Origin: Sympetrum striolatum
Taxonomy: Eukaryota > Arthropoda > Insecta > Odonata > Libellulidae
Direction: 5' to 3'
Length of the DNA stretch: 64,000 nt
NCBI GenBank assembly: GCA_947579665.1
Contig: OX388341.1
Coordinates: forward strand, 2,914,001 to 2,978,000
Shown: in pieces, positions 28,201 to 36,059 of the stretch
How positions within the stretch are numbered: the stretch's first letter is position 1
Layout: each line of letters opens with the position of its first letter
Notes under the pieces: generated by a model
What the model saw: only the letters and a program-made list of their open reading frames with translations
Databases searched by the model: none
Told to the model about the DNA's origin: nothing
Translations under genes and position numbers: made by a program

Positions 28201-31200
28201 AACTCACTTTAAAATTCCACATATCCAATTTCTTAATGATGACGTCCTCGGTTTTATTGTGGTGCAACATCATCAACCAGACAACCACAAATCTTATGTG
28301 GTTTTTATTAAGAATTGTGTATGTATAATTTACTAAGTGAGTTTTCTTTCTTTTGATTGGTTTTCCCCCTAAGTTTGGTTATTTAGCAAGCATTAAATAC
28401 TGAGAAGTAGCAGATGGCTCTTCTGGGAACCTGCTCATTTCTTTCAGAGTAGAATAACCTGTCAGACTGTCCACAATACTTATGAAGGTATGCCATCATA
28501 AAGAATATTGATGTGTGGTAATTAGCCACGTCTTTGTGACTTCTGATTCTTATGAACATATGTTTACTCGTGAAATCTCATGTTAAGGTTAATGCAATTT
28601 AAGTTAGATCTTCAGTGGAGAATCAATATGTGATTTTTGTCCTTGTTTGGTAGATTGCCATTCAGCAAGCTGCTCTGATTCTGGAGAGATTCCACCCAAC
28701 ACACATATTGAAGAGACTGCCACTGGAAGAGGAGGAATTCTGGGAAAACAAGGGACTCTCACCGAATGACTGGGCTGGCCTTGCTGGCCTCATGTATTCG
28801 GAGATTTTTAGCCTAGATTTTCTCACTCCATTGGATGATTCTGATACCACATTTAGGCTAGAGGTAAATGTCCTTTTTAACAACAGACATTCAATGAAGT
28901 AGAAAAAAATAATTGGGGAGCATAAATAAGTTTTGTGGCTGTGTTTGTATATTTATATATTTCTCTTAAATTTCACTTACCATTATTTTTTACGAATACT
29001 TAATGACTACTTGAATACTATTTCAATTAGAACTTGCAAGGTCAATGTTCCTCAATCCACAAGTAATTGCATTGTATGATGAATATATGGAAAATCTTTG
29101 AATCCTCAACATTGGCCATCTGCGAGCCAATCAAGCCATCATAGGCAAGAGGACGCTGCCGTCATTCAGGGAATGTCATTTCCGGGAATGCCGAAGAAAG
29201 ATTCAATATTAATTTATTTATCTAAAACTGTTTTTATAATGATAAGTAAATTTATATCAACACATTGCATCCTTTGGTGAATTACATATATAGGCTCAAG
29301 TTGTCAAAAATAAAAAGAAATTTTGTTTGTGAAATTATAGATAATACGATATTAGGGAGAATACTTTATAAAAAACCATATTTTATAGCTTAAATTTATT
29401 GATTCAAATACTTTCACATCAATAATTGTGTCATTTACGTTTTTTAAGTGAGAATAGTAAGGCTAAGTCCAATACATTATGTTTTATATAATTTAAGAAA
29501 ACGTTCCCGAAATGACCAATATCAACCCTACCTTTATCATTTAAATTTTTAACTAAAACATAAATCACTTTTGTGCCAATTTTTAGAATCCCTTTAGGGA
29601 ATATGGCGCTATAATTTTAAATAATAGTTAATATTCTAATGACTATATGTTTTTTCCAAAAATAAAAAACTGAAAGTGCTCCTCCCTCTGATTTTGAGCC
29701 ATATGCAGCCATCTTGGCATTTTCTAATTTTAGGGAGCGTAAAACTGATAAAGCAAAATGAGGCATCACGCGGTCAACTTAATGTGAATAACTTCTCAGA
29801 GCAACTGCACTCCACCTCTTATCCATTTCAGCGGCATTTCTAAGAAAATTGGTCCTTCTATTGTTTTCTATCAGCATTGATTTACTGCCAATTCATCTAG
29901 TTTCTATTTAGTCTTCATTTCTGTAGGTGGATCCCTTCAATTGGTACTTACTGTTGTGCAGGCTCCTGTATCTTGTATAGTGGTTCACTGGAGTAAAATT
30001 TATCCATATATGCAACAAAACCCTTCTTTTCAGAAAATTTCGTAAGAAAAATCACTATCTTTGATGTTAGGAAGAGTCAATGTGATTCCAAGAATATTCA
30101 GTACCACCTGGCAATTTGTTGGTATGGATGTTTTACGGCACTTAAAGCCAATGATTTCCATTCTGTCAAATGATCAACAATTCTCGCCCTCTCAAAGTAT
30201 CAATTTGTATTTATTTGTGTACAAATTGAAGGAAAGAATCCTCTAATTCAACTTTTGTTTTTCAAGGGAATCAATAGTGAATAATCATTACCTGATGGTC
30301 GTGATATTCTCTTTGGTATATTTTGCTTACCAAGGGTGTCTTTTAAAGTCAAGAATTGATCATTGGATGTTGATTCTTTATCATAAATTGAATATTGATT
30401 AAATTTGTTGTTTTTACAGCCTCATCAGGTGGATTTATCTCGCTACACAGAATTAGTTCGAGAGGCTGAATTGGAGGGGGCCCCAGATCTCTTGGGCCCT
30501 GTTTATGCCCCCAGAGGCAATATCCAAGTACACTCTCCGTACTTGGAAGTGGCAGCGTTCAACCCTCGCTCAAGACTATCAGCAACTGGTCTTAAAATTG
30601 AGAAAAGAGGGTAATTAGAAAATAGGTTATGATTTGTAGATCAATGATTTCTATCCATTATTATGTTACTGTAGCTTTCAATTAGGAATGAATATTTTGG
30701 CTTCATTTTGGATTATAATAAGCTAGATGTTTCAGTCTATGGTTGGCATTAACATTTTGTTGGTAAAGTACTTTATTCTTTGATTCAGGCATTCATGGCA
30801 ACCTTGGAAAAGGAAAAGTCTGCCTTACAGTGCTGAGAAGTTGTTGATCCCATTGCCTGTGCCACATCCTGCTTACATTGCTGTGGCCGTACACAACCGT
30901 GATGGAGAAGATCCAGTGCCTCTTGACTCGGAGCTTTGTCAGAGTATTCTGAAAGCAGTTGAAGATTACCACCATCATTCAAGCAATCAACATTCAGTGG
31001 TATTCATAATTTATATTCTTTCAAGTCCAATTATGAATATATATATATTTATATACACAGTTGATGTCCGTTATGACAAGTACAACATATAACGAGAGTT
31101 GTGTTGTAGCGAGTTATTTTTTGGCCATTGTCTGTCTCACTGCAAAGGAAGTGACGTCCATTATAATGAGTGGTAATTTCTGAAGTATCTCTACAACGAG

Positions 31201-33188
31201 TGCCATGCTTGTCTTGCAGGAGGCATATCTCAGAATCGTCAGTTGATATGAGAGACAAAGTCCAACAAGCCAGCAGTAATCTGAGGCGCGATATCTCTTC
31301 ATATAATATTACATACAGAAATTATCATCACCCAATTCATACATTTGTTTCCACAACTTGCCTCACCCTTCCTTGGCAAAGATGCTTCTGGGAGCTTTGA
31401 TTAGAAATTTCTCACGAGTTTCGCTCTCCCCTTTATCCCTCCGTACATCTTATCACCTCATCTCTTGTTTCTTTTCAGCAACAACCCCTCTAGTCACTGC
31501 CAGAATTTTTAATTGAGTTCCCATGATATTGGCATCCACCCATGGGATTTGTTTTCATAAGAGCCCCAAATTGGCACCGTTATTTGTCAACGATTATTGA
31601 GCAATCATTTTCTACATTTTATATTATAGGATGCAGTTTTGTTATGATGCATGAATCAATAAAATGATGTGATAACTTGAAAATAACACACCATCTTTGC
31701 AGTGTATTTTGAGGTAATCTTATTTCCATTGAAAACTGCAGGTATATCTGATACCTTCATAAGTAGGAATTTAAAATTCTATTTGCATGGGTTTGTCTAA
31801 CTTTCATCATCAACAAACTACAATGTATAAAATGAAGAAAAGAGGTGATTACTTTTTCCTTCATTTTAGGCGGTGGATTTGAACACAATTTTGCCCGACT
31901 GTAAACTATAATATCTTCAGAAACAGTTAAGATATAGATCATGGCATTTCATGTCATTATATCATTGTCATTGTGACATGTATGTAATATATGTAACAAG
32001 ATATAAATGTTGCTTATAATTTTAAGTTTTTGCATTGATCTTTCTGCAGCCATATCTTGGTAATTAAAACATTTTTCATTTGTATTCTGGTGGAGAATAG
32101 AGAGAAATGCACTTTCATTTTCACATGTCTCGGTTTTCTTCACGACAATGATAATATTTAAGCTTCCGAGTGATTAGTGATTTTGCATCATGGTTTTGCA
32201 TTGCGGTTAATTACTTTTGAAGGCTATAAGTGCTATTCATGGGCTTATCGTGCCAAACTCAAGTTGAAGTGTTCCACAAAGATGATAATTTTCATTCTGT
32301 CACAGTGTGGCAAGCAATAGCTTCACCCATCATCTTGCCTCTTCAGGTAATTAGTAATCCATTCAGCTTTCAGGCTGATATCATTCATATTTTCAGAGAA
32401 AATCATTCAAACTTTATCTCAGAAAATCTTTAGCGTTTTCATTGGCTGAATGAAGTAGAAATTAGGAAGCTCACAGTATTATATAAATTTTTTAAAATTC
32501 TAGACATTAATTTTTGTAATATGTTTTAGAATTTTTTGTGGTATTATTAATTCCATTCAGGAGTTAAATTTCTTGGATGTCCTATTTTTCTCTGATTGAA
32601 CTAGAAAAATATCCTTTTCAAAGAATATCTCAAATCCAAATATTTTTCAAAAAAATGTTCCTTTGTTTTGATCGTGATATTGTTCAATCCTTTTTTAATA
32701 ATGCCACATTTTTGTCACAGCTGTTGCATAGTATGAAATATGTTTAAAATAAATATTAGAATGCTTTCTCTCTTATGTGTCAGTCCATGTCTCATGAGCA
32801 AATCCTTGGTGTTGTTGCACCAATTTGCATCAATATAACATTGGTTGTATTGTTTGTATCTTCAGACTCACTAGTGTCATCCGTATTGTAGATATTTCAG
32901 CAAAATCCTGAAGAAAGTAGTACAAGTGAGTTGGAGAGCGTAGCACGTTACCGTGGGGGCAGCAGCCACAATGACAGAGAAGAGGAAAACACAAATGCGG
33001 AGGAGAAAGAGGCCAAGAGTGAGGAAGCAGGCAGCTGGAGGAGGCAGCATAACTTAGATTGGAGTGGCAGCAGACAAAGGAGAAGGAATTCCGGCACTGT
33101 TAGGGTGGATCTGGCGTCTCCAGAGGATGTGACACTTGACTCTGATGCCATTAGGGTTTCCTTTGGATCTTATGGCACCACCGTTTGA
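1062..33188 (+). CDS. Large multi-pass membrane protein gene, 3' part (17 exons, partial)
   Basis: Seventeen exons join in one open frame of 996 codons including the TGA at 33186-33188. The first coding exons lie before the window. The order along the protein is: a charged helical segment (residues about 1-30 of the visible part), a long soluble region with many Arg/Glu/Gln, a hydrophobic segment at about 325-345, a pair at about 423-470, another at about 496-523 and one at about 541-563, then about 430 soluble residues. The last exon is acidic and Arg/Ser-rich and ends Gly-Thr-Thr-Val, a possible class I PDZ ligand. Exon phases all agree, and codon use and exon conservation look like a living gene. 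One intron needs a GC donor. I do not recognise the family; the membrane topology is inferred from hydrophobicity only. A role in transport or membrane scaffolding would be a guess. Confidence 0.85.
1226..2772. other. Intron A-B
   Basis: AT-rich, T-rich intron sequence. I see no repeat or transposon signature in it. Confidence 0.6.
2773..2908 (+). CDS. Membrane protein gene, exon B
   Basis: The acceptor is GTTCCATAG and the donor is AGG|GTAAGT. It encodes 45 full codons beginning Asp-Leu-Met-Arg-Arg, rich in Arg and Glu and probably helical, and ends in phase 0. Confidence 0.8.
3350..3390. repeat. Subterminal palindromic repeat of the pogo-like element (left)
   Basis: Two facing copies of the GTCC(A/G)AAGTTACCCC motif meet around CACCGAGTG, giving an inverted pair about 180 bases inside the left end. 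Confidence 0.8.
3541..5407 (-). pseudogene. pogo/Tigger-type DDE transposase, lightly broken
   Basis: Read on the minus strand. An N-terminal helix-turn-helix region (5407-5225) is followed by the catalytic core (from about 5205) and a basic, Ser-rich C-terminal region (to 3541). The catalytic acids are visible: Asp in Asn-Phe-Asp-Glu-Thr (about 5027), Asp in Ile-Val-Asp-Asn (about 4703) and Asp in Gln-Pro-Leu-Asp-Val-Ala (4593-4595), a DD36D spacing typical of pogo-like enzymes. The motif Leu-Pro-Pro-Asn-Thr-Thr precedes the third Asp. Damage is small: a shift near 5207, one in-frame TAA at 4650-4652, and a shift between about 4209 and 4137. The C-terminal part has an unusual Gly-Glu-Leu-Tyr-Pro-Gly module. 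It is probably inactive as it stands but recently so. Confidence 0.85.
5600..5648. repeat. Subterminal palindromic repeat of the pogo-like element (right)
   Basis: GGTGGGGTAACTATGGACA faces TGTCCAAAGTTACCCCACC across a loop of about 8 bases, mirroring the left-hand pair. Confidence 0.8.
6490..6629 (+). CDS. Membrane protein gene, exon C
   Basis: The acceptor is TTATTTCAG and the donor is CAG|GTTGAA. It starts Glu-Val-Asn-Gln-Ala and contains Leu-Leu-Leu-Gly-Glu-Gly-Ile-Gly-Arg-Leu-Leu. It is an amphipathic helix-like segment ending in phase 2. The intron before it carries a 2.9-kb pogo-like transposon. Confidence 0.8.
6710..6836 (+). CDS. Membrane protein gene, exon D
   Basis: The acceptor is CATTTTTAG and the donor is GAG|GTAGTG. 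Only 80 bases separate it from exon C. It encodes a Lys-rich helix followed by Ile-Gln-Pro-Trp-Met-Arg-Asp. It ends in phase 0. Confidence 0.8.
6911..7844. mobile_element. 934-bp TA-flanked non-autonomous DNA element
   Basis: Ends CAGTAGAAGTATGTCATAAC and its inverted partner (CAGTAGAAGTCTGTTATAAT read from the other end) are flanked by TA at 6909-6910 and 7845-7846. There is no long open frame. The Tigger-like CAGT start and TA target suggest a derivative mobilised by a pogo/Tigger transposase. A diverged sibling is at about 31057-31690. Confidence 0.8.
8248..8503 (-). mobile_element. LINE 3' end (Jockey/CR1-like) with ATT-repeat tail
   Basis: Minus strand reads Gly-Ile-Glu-Leu-Tyr-Asn-Lys-Leu-Pro-Lys, the usual C-terminal signature of Jockey/CR1-type reverse transcriptases, then a non-coding end and an (ATT)n tail at 8250-8270. 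The Helitron-like satellite segment abuts it at 8504. Confidence 0.65.
8504..9890 (-). repeat. Helitron-like satellite carrier, copy 1 (inverted relative to 49.5-51.5 kb)
   Basis: Reverse-complement homology to 49525-51478 extends over most of 8504-9360. The shared outer end is a hairpin GCTTGCA-TAC-TGCAAGC (8515-8531) followed by AACTTTTACTC. It contains monomers with the GGTTCGA/TTCGAACC-type motif (8820-8830, 9070-9080, 9250-9265). Two further related blocks near 9380 and 9860 share the ATATAAATgAGgACC core. It is wedged between LINE fragments. Confidence 0.7.
9891..10000 (-). mobile_element. LINE reverse transcriptase fragment (Jockey/CR1-like)
   Basis: Minus strand reads Gly-Ser-Val-Leu-Gly-Pro-Leu-Leu-Phe-Leu-Ile, then Asn-Asp-Leu, a TAG, and Ala-Asp-Glu where the catalytic Ala-Asp-Asp should be. 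It is probably the upstream part of the LINE whose end is at 8248-8503. Confidence 0.7.
10001..11576. other. Intron D-E, remainder
   Basis: AT-rich, no identified element. The segment just above 10000 may be older LINE sequence but no reading frame survives. Confidence 0.5.
11577..11696 (+). CDS. Membrane protein gene, exon E
   Basis: The acceptor is TTTTTTAG and the donor is GAG|GTAATT. It encodes exactly 40 codons beginning Met-His-Phe-Ile-Glu-Glu-Cys-Gln-Trp. Phase 0 at both ends makes it skippable without a frameshift. It follows the largest intron (4.7 kb), which is full of repeats. Confidence 0.8.
11833..12930. mobile_element. 1.1-kb element with CACAGGCCAACAA ends and TTA duplication
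   Basis: The terminal inverted repeats CACAGGCCAACAA (11833 and, inverted, ending at 12930) are flanked by TTA at 11830-11832 and 12931-12933. A 3-bp TTA duplication fits PIF/Harbinger-type insertion. No transposase is visible. Inside the right half, a block of about 165 bp is tandemly duplicated (about 12629-12795 and 12796-12915, matching around ATAACAAAAAATTC and GTAATCAGC). Confidence 0.75.
12629..12915. repeat. Tandem duplication inside the 1.1-kb element
   Basis: Two diverged copies at a spacing of about 167 bases share CATAACAAAAAATT/CAATAACAAAAAATC, TTGTAATCAGC and GTTAAGAA-AGCTATT blocks. Confidence 0.65.
12934..13390. other. Intron E-F, remainder
   Basis: T-rich intron sequence before the exon F acceptor; nothing recognised. 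Confidence 0.5.
13391..13582 (+). CDS. Membrane protein gene, exon F
   Basis: The acceptor is CTTTCATTTCAG and the donor is CAG|GTAAGT. It encodes 64 codons. It begins basic (Thr-Lys-Glu-Leu-Arg-Lys-Val-Lys), has Trp-rich sequence with Ile-Trp-Leu-Pro-Ser-Asn-Trp, and ends in a Ser/Thr-rich stretch. Phase 0 at both ends. Confidence 0.8.
13790..14285. repeat. Decayed fragment of the Helitron-like satellite
   Basis: 13800-13880 matches 8690-8770 (AACTTGGTAGGACTTGAT against AACTTGTTAGGGCCTGAT, then GCAAAG-TTGAAGTC). 14195-14280 has GGGTTCAATCCTAAT and a monomer-like tail. Same orientation as copy 1. Confidence 0.55.
14581..14703 (+). CDS. Membrane protein gene, exon G (start of first hydrophobic segment)
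   Basis: The acceptor is ATTTTTTTTCAG and the donor is GGT|GTGAGT. It encodes 41 codons with an unusually Trp-rich core (six Trp, including Arg-Trp-Pro-Leu-Trp-Arg-Trp) running into Asn-Ala-Met-Phe-Phe-Phe-Gly, the beginning of the first hydrophobic segment. Phase 0 at both ends. Confidence 0.8.
14704..16199. other. Intron G-H
   Basis: AT-rich. No transposon ends or protein remnants recognised. Confidence 0.5.
16200..16404 (+). CDS. Membrane protein gene, exon H
   Basis: The acceptor is GTTTTTGCAG and the donor is ACAG|GTAACT. It continues the first hydrophobic segment (Val-Val-Ile-Pro-Trp-Cys) into a loop of about 60 residues rich in Ser, Leu and Arg. It ends in phase 1. Confidence 0.8.
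16510..16600 (+). repeat. CCTGGAAA-rich dispersed repeat fragment
   Basis: AACCTGGAAAACCTGAAATA followed by CCTGGAAAG and CTCAGGGAATTT gives an internally repeated CCTGGAAA unit; a shorter piece (AAATCCTGGAAAACCCAAAA) is at 26828-26848. The rest of the intron up to exon I shows nothing else. Confidence 0.5.
17027..17183 (+). CDS. Membrane protein gene, exon I (second and third hydrophobic segments)
   Basis: The acceptor is TCTCCCACAG and the donor is TTG|GTGAGA. After Phe-Thr-Arg-His-Val-Asn-Arg it encodes about 33 almost uninterrupted hydrophobic residues, long enough for a re-entrant or paired membrane segment that continues into exon J. It ends in phase 2. Confidence 0.82.
17800..18239 (-). 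mobile_element. DNA element fragment with CCGTATTCACTC end
   Basis: The right end reads GAGTGAATACGG followed by TA (18240-18241), so read inward on the minus strand it starts TA-CCGTATTCACTC. It is homologous in reverse orientation to about 56480-56910, and its end resembles 53621-53660. A repeated unit CCCATTACATTT occurs twice (about 18140 and 18200). It stops only 41 bases before exon J. Confidence 0.65.
18281..18486 (+). CDS. Membrane protein gene, exon J, GC donor
   Basis: The acceptor is TCGTTGACAG. The exon finishes the third hydrophobic segment, has an Asp-rich loop (Phe-Asp-Cys-Pro-Asp-Pro-Asp), then a Cys/Leu/Ile-rich segment. Ending at 18486 with donor GCAAGT joins exon K in frame (G+AT = Asp). 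The nearby GT at 18491 would give an immediate in-frame stop after exon K's first codons, so the GC donor is preferred. A missed short exon is the alternative. Confidence 0.75.
18493..19500. other. Intron J-K, first part
   Basis: AT-rich. No recognised feature. Confidence 0.5.
19510..20395. mobile_element. Probable MITE with GTCGACTTATACGCC-type ends
   Basis: The left boundary has GCCGGCGTATTAGTCGACC. The right boundary has GTCAACTTATACGCCAGATC and then CGACTTATACGCCAGCG, the same motif inverted. A second internal copy, GGGTCGGCTAATACACC, is at about 20290. No open frame. Exact ends and target duplication are not clear. Confidence 0.5.
20396..21461. other. Intron J-K, last part
   Basis: Holds a perfect 15-base tandem triplet at 21136-21180; otherwise unremarkable AT-rich intron. 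Confidence 0.5.
21136..21180 (+). repeat. 15-base tandem repeat, three copies
   Basis: The unit TGCGTTGAT(A/G)AGGCA is repeated three times head to tail with one difference, followed by a decaying fourth start. Confidence 0.85.
21462..21667 (+). CDS. Membrane protein gene, exon K (last hydrophobic segment)
   Basis: The acceptor is CCATATTGCAG and the donor is CAG|GTAATT. It starts in an acidic stretch (Ile-Asp-Ile-Asp), then a hydrophobic segment with Leu-Leu-Trp-Asp-Phe-Leu-Ile-Phe, a basic cluster (Lys-Lys-Arg-Ala-Arg) suggesting the cytosolic side, and Gly-Pro-Gly-Leu-Ala. It ends in phase 0. Confidence 0.8.
21668..23578. other. Intron K-L
   Basis: No recognised repeat or gene. A 90-codon open frame at 23208-23480 lacks protein-like features and splice support. 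Confidence 0.5.
23579..23691 (+). CDS. Membrane protein gene, exon L
   Basis: The acceptor is TTAATTGTAG and the donor is CAG|GTAATC. It encodes an Ala/Glu-rich helix (Glu-Leu-Asp-Glu-Leu-Ala-Ala-Phe) and ends in phase 2. Confidence 0.8.
24362..24560 (+). CDS. Membrane protein gene, exon M
   Basis: The acceptor is TTTTCTTACAG and the donor is AAG|GTGAGT. It encodes a helical, highly charged segment with Leu-Glu-Arg-Arg-Arg-Arg-Asp-Leu and then Arg-Ser-Arg-Ile-Lys. It is soluble and ends in phase 0. Confidence 0.8.
26868..26945 (-). repeat. Dispersed hairpin repeat (Penelope-like 3' end?)
   Basis: Minus strand contains GAAGAAGAGACT-TTTT-AGTCTC then AATCTTGCCCAAATAAAA. The same arrangement recurs at 36060-36130 beside Penelope RT sequence. 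Confidence 0.5.
27485..27560 (-). repeat. Penelope-like 3' end remnant with hairpin
   Basis: Minus strand reads CTGAACCAGAAGATGCTAC-TTCA-GTAG-GAAACTGGTCGT. This hairpin plus GAAAC(T/C)GGT layout matches the 58580-58640 Penelope end. Confidence 0.5.
28654..28863 (+). CDS. Membrane protein gene, exon N
   Basis: The acceptor is GTTTGGTAG and the donor is GAG|GTAAAT. It encodes 70 codons, phase 0 at both ends, with Pro-Leu-Glu-Glu-Glu-Glu-Phe-Trp and an Asp-rich end. The preceding 4.1-kb intron carries Penelope 3' debris. Confidence 0.8.
28864..30419. other. Intron N-O
   Basis: AT-rich. No recognised transposon or gene signature. Confidence 0.5.
30420..30610 (+). CDS. Membrane protein gene, exon O
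   Basis: The acceptor is GTTTTTACAG and the donor is GG|GTAATT. It encodes a soluble, Pro/Gly-containing region (Leu-Gly-Pro-Val-Tyr-Ala-Pro-Arg-Gly) and ends in phase 2. Confidence 0.8.
30789..30999 (+). CDS. Membrane protein gene, exon P
   Basis: The acceptor is TTTGATTCAG. The donor GTG|GTATTC keeps phase 0 for the last exon. It encodes Trp-Gln-Pro-Trp-Lys-Arg-Lys, a Pro-Val-Pro-His-Pro stretch and a His-rich end (Asp-Tyr-His-His-His). The alternative GT two bases earlier would break the frame. Confidence 0.75.
31057..31690. mobile_element. Second, diverged copy of the 934-bp TA element
   Basis: It runs in the same orientation as the 6911-7844 copy, with long matches such as CGAGTGCCATGCTTGTCTTG and CCCTCCGTACATCTTAT. 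It lacks about 250 bases of the other copy, and its right terminal repeat is not recognisable. It lies in the intron between exon P and the last exon. Confidence 0.75.
31691..32900. other. Intron P-last exon, remainder
   Basis: AT-rich. An exon-like open stretch ending CTTCAG|GTAATT at 32346 has the wrong phase to be an exon of this gene; nothing else stands out. Confidence 0.5.
32901..33188 (+). CDS. Membrane protein gene, last coding exon
   Basis: The acceptor is ATATTTCAG at 32899-32900; an alternative AG at 32890-32891 would add three codons in the same frame (a NAGNAG-like choice). The exon is acidic then Arg-rich (Gln-Arg-Arg-Arg-Asn-Ser), with many Ser, and looks disordered. It ends Ser-Tyr-Gly-Thr-Thr-Val before TGA, a class I PDZ-ligand pattern. 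Confidence 0.8.
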   Translation, partial: QNPEESSTSELESVARYRGGSSHNDREEENTNAEEKEAKSEEAGSWRRQHNLDWSGSRQRRRNSGTVRVDLASPEDVTLDSDAIRVSFGSYGTTV

Positions 33189-35070
33189 TGCAGTGGCATT
33201 TATGTACTGACGTTTGGTCTTCCCAACCTCTGCAGTGAATGCTCTTTTGTGTTCTCTTAGTTTCCTTTTTATAATTTTAATATCACAAAAACTATAGCAC
33301 AAGACGTTTCCTTAACAATTTATTTCACTCTGCTACAACTCGTCTGTCAATGTGGTTCTTCATTAGGTAGTGAAGTGTATGCAAATTTATGGCTTAATTT
33401 GTTAACCTGAGTGTGAATCTCAAAGGAAGTAATTCTAAAGTGCCGTTTGGATTACGTTTTAATATTCTCGTTGAAAGTGAGTATGAATGACTTAAAGTGA
33501 CACTCGAGTGGATGTTGATGCAATCAATGTTCGAGGGATTGTTTCTAGATTATTATTAATAACAAATTGGTTTGAAGCGAAGATGAACCAGAGGACCTCG
33601 AGGTTTGTGATACGTGTTGGATGCACTGGTAGCTGTACAAATAACTCTTTCTGAAATTCAAGGAAGAAGAAATTCTTTTGTATAAGGTTGGAAGTGGATG
33701 AGAAAAAATTGATGGGAAAGCATCAATCTTACGTGATGTGTAATTGATCCCATTTCTGTTGAATGATATTTGAATGGGACAATTTTAGTCAGAGCGTAGT
33801 GAATATTTATTAGGCAAAGGCCCTTGATTTTATTTAACCCGGAATACTTTCTAAGCTGCACTGATTTGATGAATATTTGGTGCATCTTTTGTTTGCTGAT
33901 TCAGAATAGCTGTTTAAGGATGCATCTTCCTCATCTTAGACCTACTGTCCTTTATTTAGCATTAAATGTCAGTTTTAGACATTGCATTTTTTATGTAAAT
34001 CAACATTTTATATGAAATGATGCTCTTGCTTCTCGACGATCTTTTTAGCTTGATTTATATTATCTTCATCTAAATTTATTTAAATTTTTCCAAAACTGGC
34101 GGTAGATTTTCTTTACATTAGCAGCTTTTCCTCGCTGTGATTATATGCATTTGATTTTAATGTTATTTTCTGGAATAAAATGTTGTACAAATTGTAAATA
34201 CAGGATAACTTGCTACTCTGAACCAAATTGCTCTGGAATATTTTTCAAATGAATCGTAATAAAATAGTGCTTGTTCATAAATTTCCTTCAGATCTTGTGT
34301 AAATAAACTGCTTAGGGTCCAATCATCTGTATCATATTTCTTTGGAAGACTAAAAAATCAAAAGATGAAAGAATAGCACTTAAGATTATGTACATTTAAA
34401 GATATTCCTCTATCAAGTTTGTTTCTGAAACTATTTATAAAAAGCATGAATTAATTACATCACATCTTGCTTCACTATTTCTCCTTTTTTCACACTAATG
34501 ATTTCTTACTAAATGATATTTATCAGTTCCGATTTAATATCAATGTTTTTAGGATTAGTGTTATTGGAATTATTCCATCAGTGCTTTACTTAGAAATCAC
34601 TGTTTAAATTGTCAAATTTCTTTCTTTTCATTCTTGTTTCAATCTGATCAAATGGTTACATTCGTTCATAACTGATGCCATTCCTTACTTTGAAAACTCA
34701 TATTTCATGAAACCCTGGACTTGAAAATTTATTTTTTGAAACTTCCATTCTTAATATTTCGTAAAACCATGTCTATGTTTATAACAAATACATGCAAATG
34801 AAATATTGAAGCATATACTATGTAAATTATGTAGGAATGTTTACAAGTTAATTGAATGAAAGTAGGGGATTTAAGTAATTTGTCATTGTTTCCACTTCCA
34901 CTAGAATGAACCCCTCAAAGTCATCCCAAAAGATGCGATGTGTCATAAACATGTTTAGTTTCGAAATGTGAACCCAACAAATTCCCTAGATCCTGGACAA
35001 ACCCTATGTAGTGCAAGTTAAATTTTTGATGAGGAATTTAATCAATTCTGATTGTTAACTGAAAAATAAA
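33189..35070 (+). other. 3' untranslated region and gene end
   Basis: No coding sequence continues after the TGA. AATAAA signals are at 34174-34179, 34258-34263, 34302-34307 and 35065-35070, so the transcript may end near 34.2-34.3 kb or near 35.1 kb. Which is used cannot be told from sequence alone. Confidence 0.55.
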
Positions 35071-36050
35071 GTTATTTATTCAATTATTTCTTCTTATGCA
35101 TAGTCATTGGACATCTAAGCCCTGAATTTATATTTGGAGCGTTTTTTCAGTATTCTTTCTTTTGTAGATCATAAAAAGATACAAAAAAATTGGGATTCAT
35201 CCTCATTTAATGGGTAGTTTTCTGTTTGCATATATATCTGTTTCTGTTTTACAATATACTCTTTGAAAAAAAATTGAATAATTTTCAAATTAACTAAATA
35301 TGGTTCATGAATTCAATTCTTCCTGAAGGCCTTTCAAAATATGAAATTGTATGTTTTAGTCATAGGAATCAATACAAAACTGATTCTACTCCCGAACCAT
35401 TATTTATTTTTATTTAAATTTAGTAATTTGAGCAAGTTTCATCGATGCCTTTTGTTCTGGCCAACATGAGAGTCATTTACCAATCAGCTTACATTCATGT
35501 TGTTTGTGTAATAACGCAGGCTATTTGAGATCTTAAACCCATAATTCATTAACGGCTCCAAATTTTCTTTCTTCCTTAGGAAATACCTAAAATAAAATTC
35601 TAAATTCGACCACAATATGTTTTTGACTAGAATTTTGCATGACGTCCATTGAACCCAGGACCATTGTCTTTTCTATAAGCTTCATAACTGAGTTAAAGAT
35701 TGCTCGTATGCTTTCATTATGGAGAAAGATTCCTATTAGTTTTATGGAAGAATATTTAAAGAGATAAAAACTGAAGCAAAATATACAGACTGAATGTGAA
35801 AAAATGAACTTGATGTAAGCTTTCTGAACACAATTCAATTCATTAAATTACCTGAACTCACACCATAGACACTTCTTTGTGGTCTAAATGGCTTATTTGT
35901 GATAAGAATCTCCTGTAAGTTTTCCCTATTCTTTCAAAACTCTGATTAGTAACTCGAAGGTTTGTAATCCTCTTCATCATGTCATAGAAAATATGAATAT
36001 CCTATGGAAAATCGGGTTCAATACTATATTTTTTGGGTCGTAATTGTAAT
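35071..36050. other. Intergenic, no recognised feature
   Basis: AT-rich sequence after the last AATAAA signal. I see no gene or repeat signature here. Confidence 0.5.
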
Positions 36051-36059
36051 ATTCATATT

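Larger units (their letters stand above)
24561..28653. other. Intron M-N
   Basis: AT-rich 4.1-kb intron. Recognisable parts are the 3'-end-like repeats at 26868-26945 and 27485-27560, listed separately. The rest shows nothing I can support. Confidence 0.5.

Noticed and set aside
32254..32346. Exon-like stretch ending CTTCAG|GTAATT in the last intron
   Set aside because: No pyrimidine-rich acceptor upstream, and its open frame has the wrong phase to sit between exon P and the last exon, which already join in frame.
33054..33302. Minus-strand open frames across the last exon
   Set aside because: Shadow of the verified plus-strand coding exon.
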